Assembly: GCA_964432875.1 (NCBI GenBank)
Contig: CAYSPJ010000192.1
Span: forward strand, 1 to 7,426
Origin: JACJYE01 sp964432875
Lineage (GTDB): Bacteria > Bacteroidota > Bacteroidia > Chitinophagales > Saprospiraceae
Direction of reading: 5' to 3'
DNA length: 7,426 bases
Made by a program: the position numbers and the translations under genes. Under the pieces are notes generated by a model. It searched no databases. It was not told the DNA's origin and saw only the letters and a list, made by a program, of their open reading frames with translations. Below, one piece after another: positions 6,739 through 7,426 of the stretch (positions are counted from its first letter, which is position 1; every line of letters begins with the position of its first letter).

Positions 6739-7106
6739 GAAGCACGCTTTTGACCATCGGGCTGCTCATCCTGTCCAATGCGTTCATGGTTTTAGCGTGG
6801 TATGGCCACCTCAAATTTAAAGACCTGAAATGGCTGGGCGGGCTGGGCCTGTTTGGGGTCATCCTCATCAGTTGGGGGATCGCTTTCTTTGAGTACTGCT
6901 TCCAGGTGCCGGCCAACCGCATCGGCTACCAGCAGCACGGTGGCCCCTTCTCGCTGGTAGAGCTGAAGGTGCTGCAAGAGGTCATCACCCTGGCGGTCTT
7001 TATGGTCTTTACCCTGCTTTTTTTCAAAACGGAAAGCTTCCGCTGGAATCACTTGGTGGGCTTTGCATTTTTGGTACTGGCGGTGTATTTTATTTTCAAG
7101 CGGTAA
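6735..7106 (+). CDS. DUF486 (DMT-superfamily-like) small integral membrane protein
   Basis: The 123-residue protein has four predicted transmembrane helices at about 4-24, 34-53, 83-97 and 104-121. The segments FEYCFQVPANRIGY (52-65) and FSLVELKVLQEVITLAVF (72-89) are typical of the DUF486 family, which is distantly related to the EamA/drug-metabolite transporters. The function is not known. As a four-helix half-size protein it would be expected to work as a dimer if it is a transporter. Its ATG overlaps the stop codon of the GNAT-nitrilase gene by four bases (ATGA). The two proteins are therefore probably made together; export of a product of that enzyme is a testable guess only. Confidence 0.92.
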   Translation: MRSTLLTIGLLILSNAFMVLAWYGHLKFKDLKWLGGLGLFGVILISWGIAFFEYCFQVPANRIGYQQHGGPFSLVELKVLQEVITLAVFMVFTLLFFKTESFRWNHLVGFAFLVLAVYFIFKR

Positions 7107-7132
7107 AGCAGGGGAGGGATGATTGCGGATAT

Positions 7133-7158
7133 CGTTTCGGGGTAGGGTGCCCGAAGCG
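7133..7158. repeat. Hairpin downstream of the DUF486 gene
   Basis: CGTTTCGGG (7133-7141) pairs with CCCGAAGCG (7150-7158) over nine positions, one being a G-U pair, around an 8-nt loop. It starts 27 bases after the DUF486 stop codon. No T-tract follows on either strand, so a standard intrinsic terminator is not supported. It could slow 3' exonuclease decay of the operon mRNA or be part of a dispersed repeat. Confidence 0.5.
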
Positions 7159-7167
7159 CCGGAAAAA

Positions 7168-7180
7168 GTTCCATAGGAAC
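7168..7180. repeat. GTTCCATAGGAAC palindrome
   Basis: A 5-bp inverted repeat (GTTCC and GGAAC) surrounds ATA. Similar GTTCC-nnn-GGAAC strings feel familiar from intergenic repeats of large Bacteroidota genomes, but I cannot confirm this here. It lies between the hairpin at 7133-7158 and the GCGAAT element. Confidence 0.35.
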
Positions 7181-7271
7181 GACACCCCAGGCAGAGCGGC
7201 AAAGAGTGCAGTTAACCAGCATGATGCAAGTGTAGCCCCGCTGGGTCTTCAGCCCGCGAGAAGTTTTTAGG

Positions 7272-7371
7272 ACGCGAATTTCCGCGAATGATGGCGCGAA
7301 TGCGCGCGAACGGCGAGGGCAGCAGCGCATGGGTTGGCGTGCATTCGCGTTCCATTCGCGCACATTCGCGT
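7272..7371. repeat. Long inverted repeat of helically phased GCGAAT units
   Basis: The left arm carries GCGAAT at 7274, 7284 and 7296 and GCGAAC at 7306, spaced 10, 12 and 10 bases. The right arm carries the complement ATTCGC at 7343, 7354 and 7364, plus a degenerate fourth unit GTTGGC at 7333, with matching spacing. Aligned by hand, the arms (7272-7311 and 7333-7371) agree at about 32 of 40 positions around a loop of roughly 21 nt. The element could form a long imperfect hairpin in RNA or a cruciform in DNA. It is not a CRISPR array, because the units are too short and the spacers are not unique 30-mers. Confidence 0.75.
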
Positions 7372-7404
7372 TCCAACTAAGCGCGGTGCGCAGGGCGCCT
7401 CGCT

Positions 7405-7426
7405 CCGCTCCAGCTACGAGCGGTTT
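7405..7426 (+). terminator. Possible terminator hairpin cut by the window edge
   Basis: CCGCTC (7405-7410) pairs with GAGCGG (7418-7423) around a 7-nt loop and is followed by TTT at the very end of the window. The T-tract may continue beyond the edge. If real, it could end the GNAT-nitrilase/DUF486 transcript, but it is about 300 bases from the stop codon and the stem is short. Confidence 0.3.

Larger units (their letters stand above)
7107..7426. other. Non-coding intergenic region rich in inverted repeats
   Basis: No credible gene is seen in these 320 bases. The open frames crossing it on the minus strand are low-complexity shadows running back over the DUF486 gene. The region contains a 9-bp hairpin (7133-7158), a GTTCC/GGAAC palindrome (7168-7180), a long inverted repeat made of GCGAAT units (7272-7371) and a terminator-like hairpin at the edge (7405-7426). 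No clear T-rich terminator follows the DUF486 stop codon. Confidence 0.7.

Noticed and set aside
7049..7363. Minus-strand frame of 104 codons crossing the right-hand repeats
   Set aside because: It runs through inverted repeats and the end of the DUF486 gene, and has no domain or start signal.
7272..7371. CRISPR-like short repeat array
   Set aside because: The units are six bases, spaced 10-12 bases apart, and inverted between the two arms, with no spacers of 25-40 bases and no cas genes.

Overview
This window looks like chromosomal DNA from a Bacteroidota bacterium, probably class Saprospiria (Lewinella/Haliscomenobacter/Phaeodactylibacter-like). Three things support this. A secreted protein ends in a gliding-motility/type IX secretion type B (CHU_C-like) sorting domain. 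Start codons mostly lack Shine-Dalgarno sequences. A perfect Bacteroidota -7 promoter box (TAnnTTTG) sits just upstream of the ybaB gene. The class-level placement is an inference from general resemblance; the phylum is well supported.

Layout. Positions 1-113 hold a strong intrinsic terminator for a gene lying off the left edge. Positions 114-641 encode a small exported cysteine-rich protein of unknown function. Positions 642-748 form a compact regulatory region with two near-identical GCGAA/TTCGC palindromes flanking a plausible promoter. It drives a 607-residue long-chain-type acyl-CoA dehydrogenase (749-2572), which is closed by a terminator. On the minus strand, 2707-3319 is a decayed Rpn/PD-(D/E)XK nuclease (transposase-like) gene with a lost N-terminus and an apparent internal deletion plus frameshift. 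Transcribed away from it is the nucleoid-associated protein gene ybaB/ebfC (3455-3772). Positions 3894-5132 encode a secreted LamG-fold protein with a T9SS type B tail. Positions 5212-7106 hold a translationally coupled pair: a GNAT acetyltransferase-nitrilase fusion and a four-helix DUF486 membrane protein. The last 320 bases (7107-7426) are non-coding and rich in inverted repeats, including a long hairpin built from helically spaced GCGAAT units.

How the genes work together. Most genes appear to be separate transcription units with housekeeping roles: fatty-acid beta-oxidation, nucleoid structure, surface or secreted protein. Only the GNAT-nitrilase/DUF486 pair is a convincing operon. I found no defence system, CRISPR array, tRNA, rRNA or intact mobile element. 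The items most worth a second look are the paired operator-like palindromes before the acyl-CoA dehydrogenase, the phased GCGAAT hairpin at the right end, and the eroded nuclease gene.
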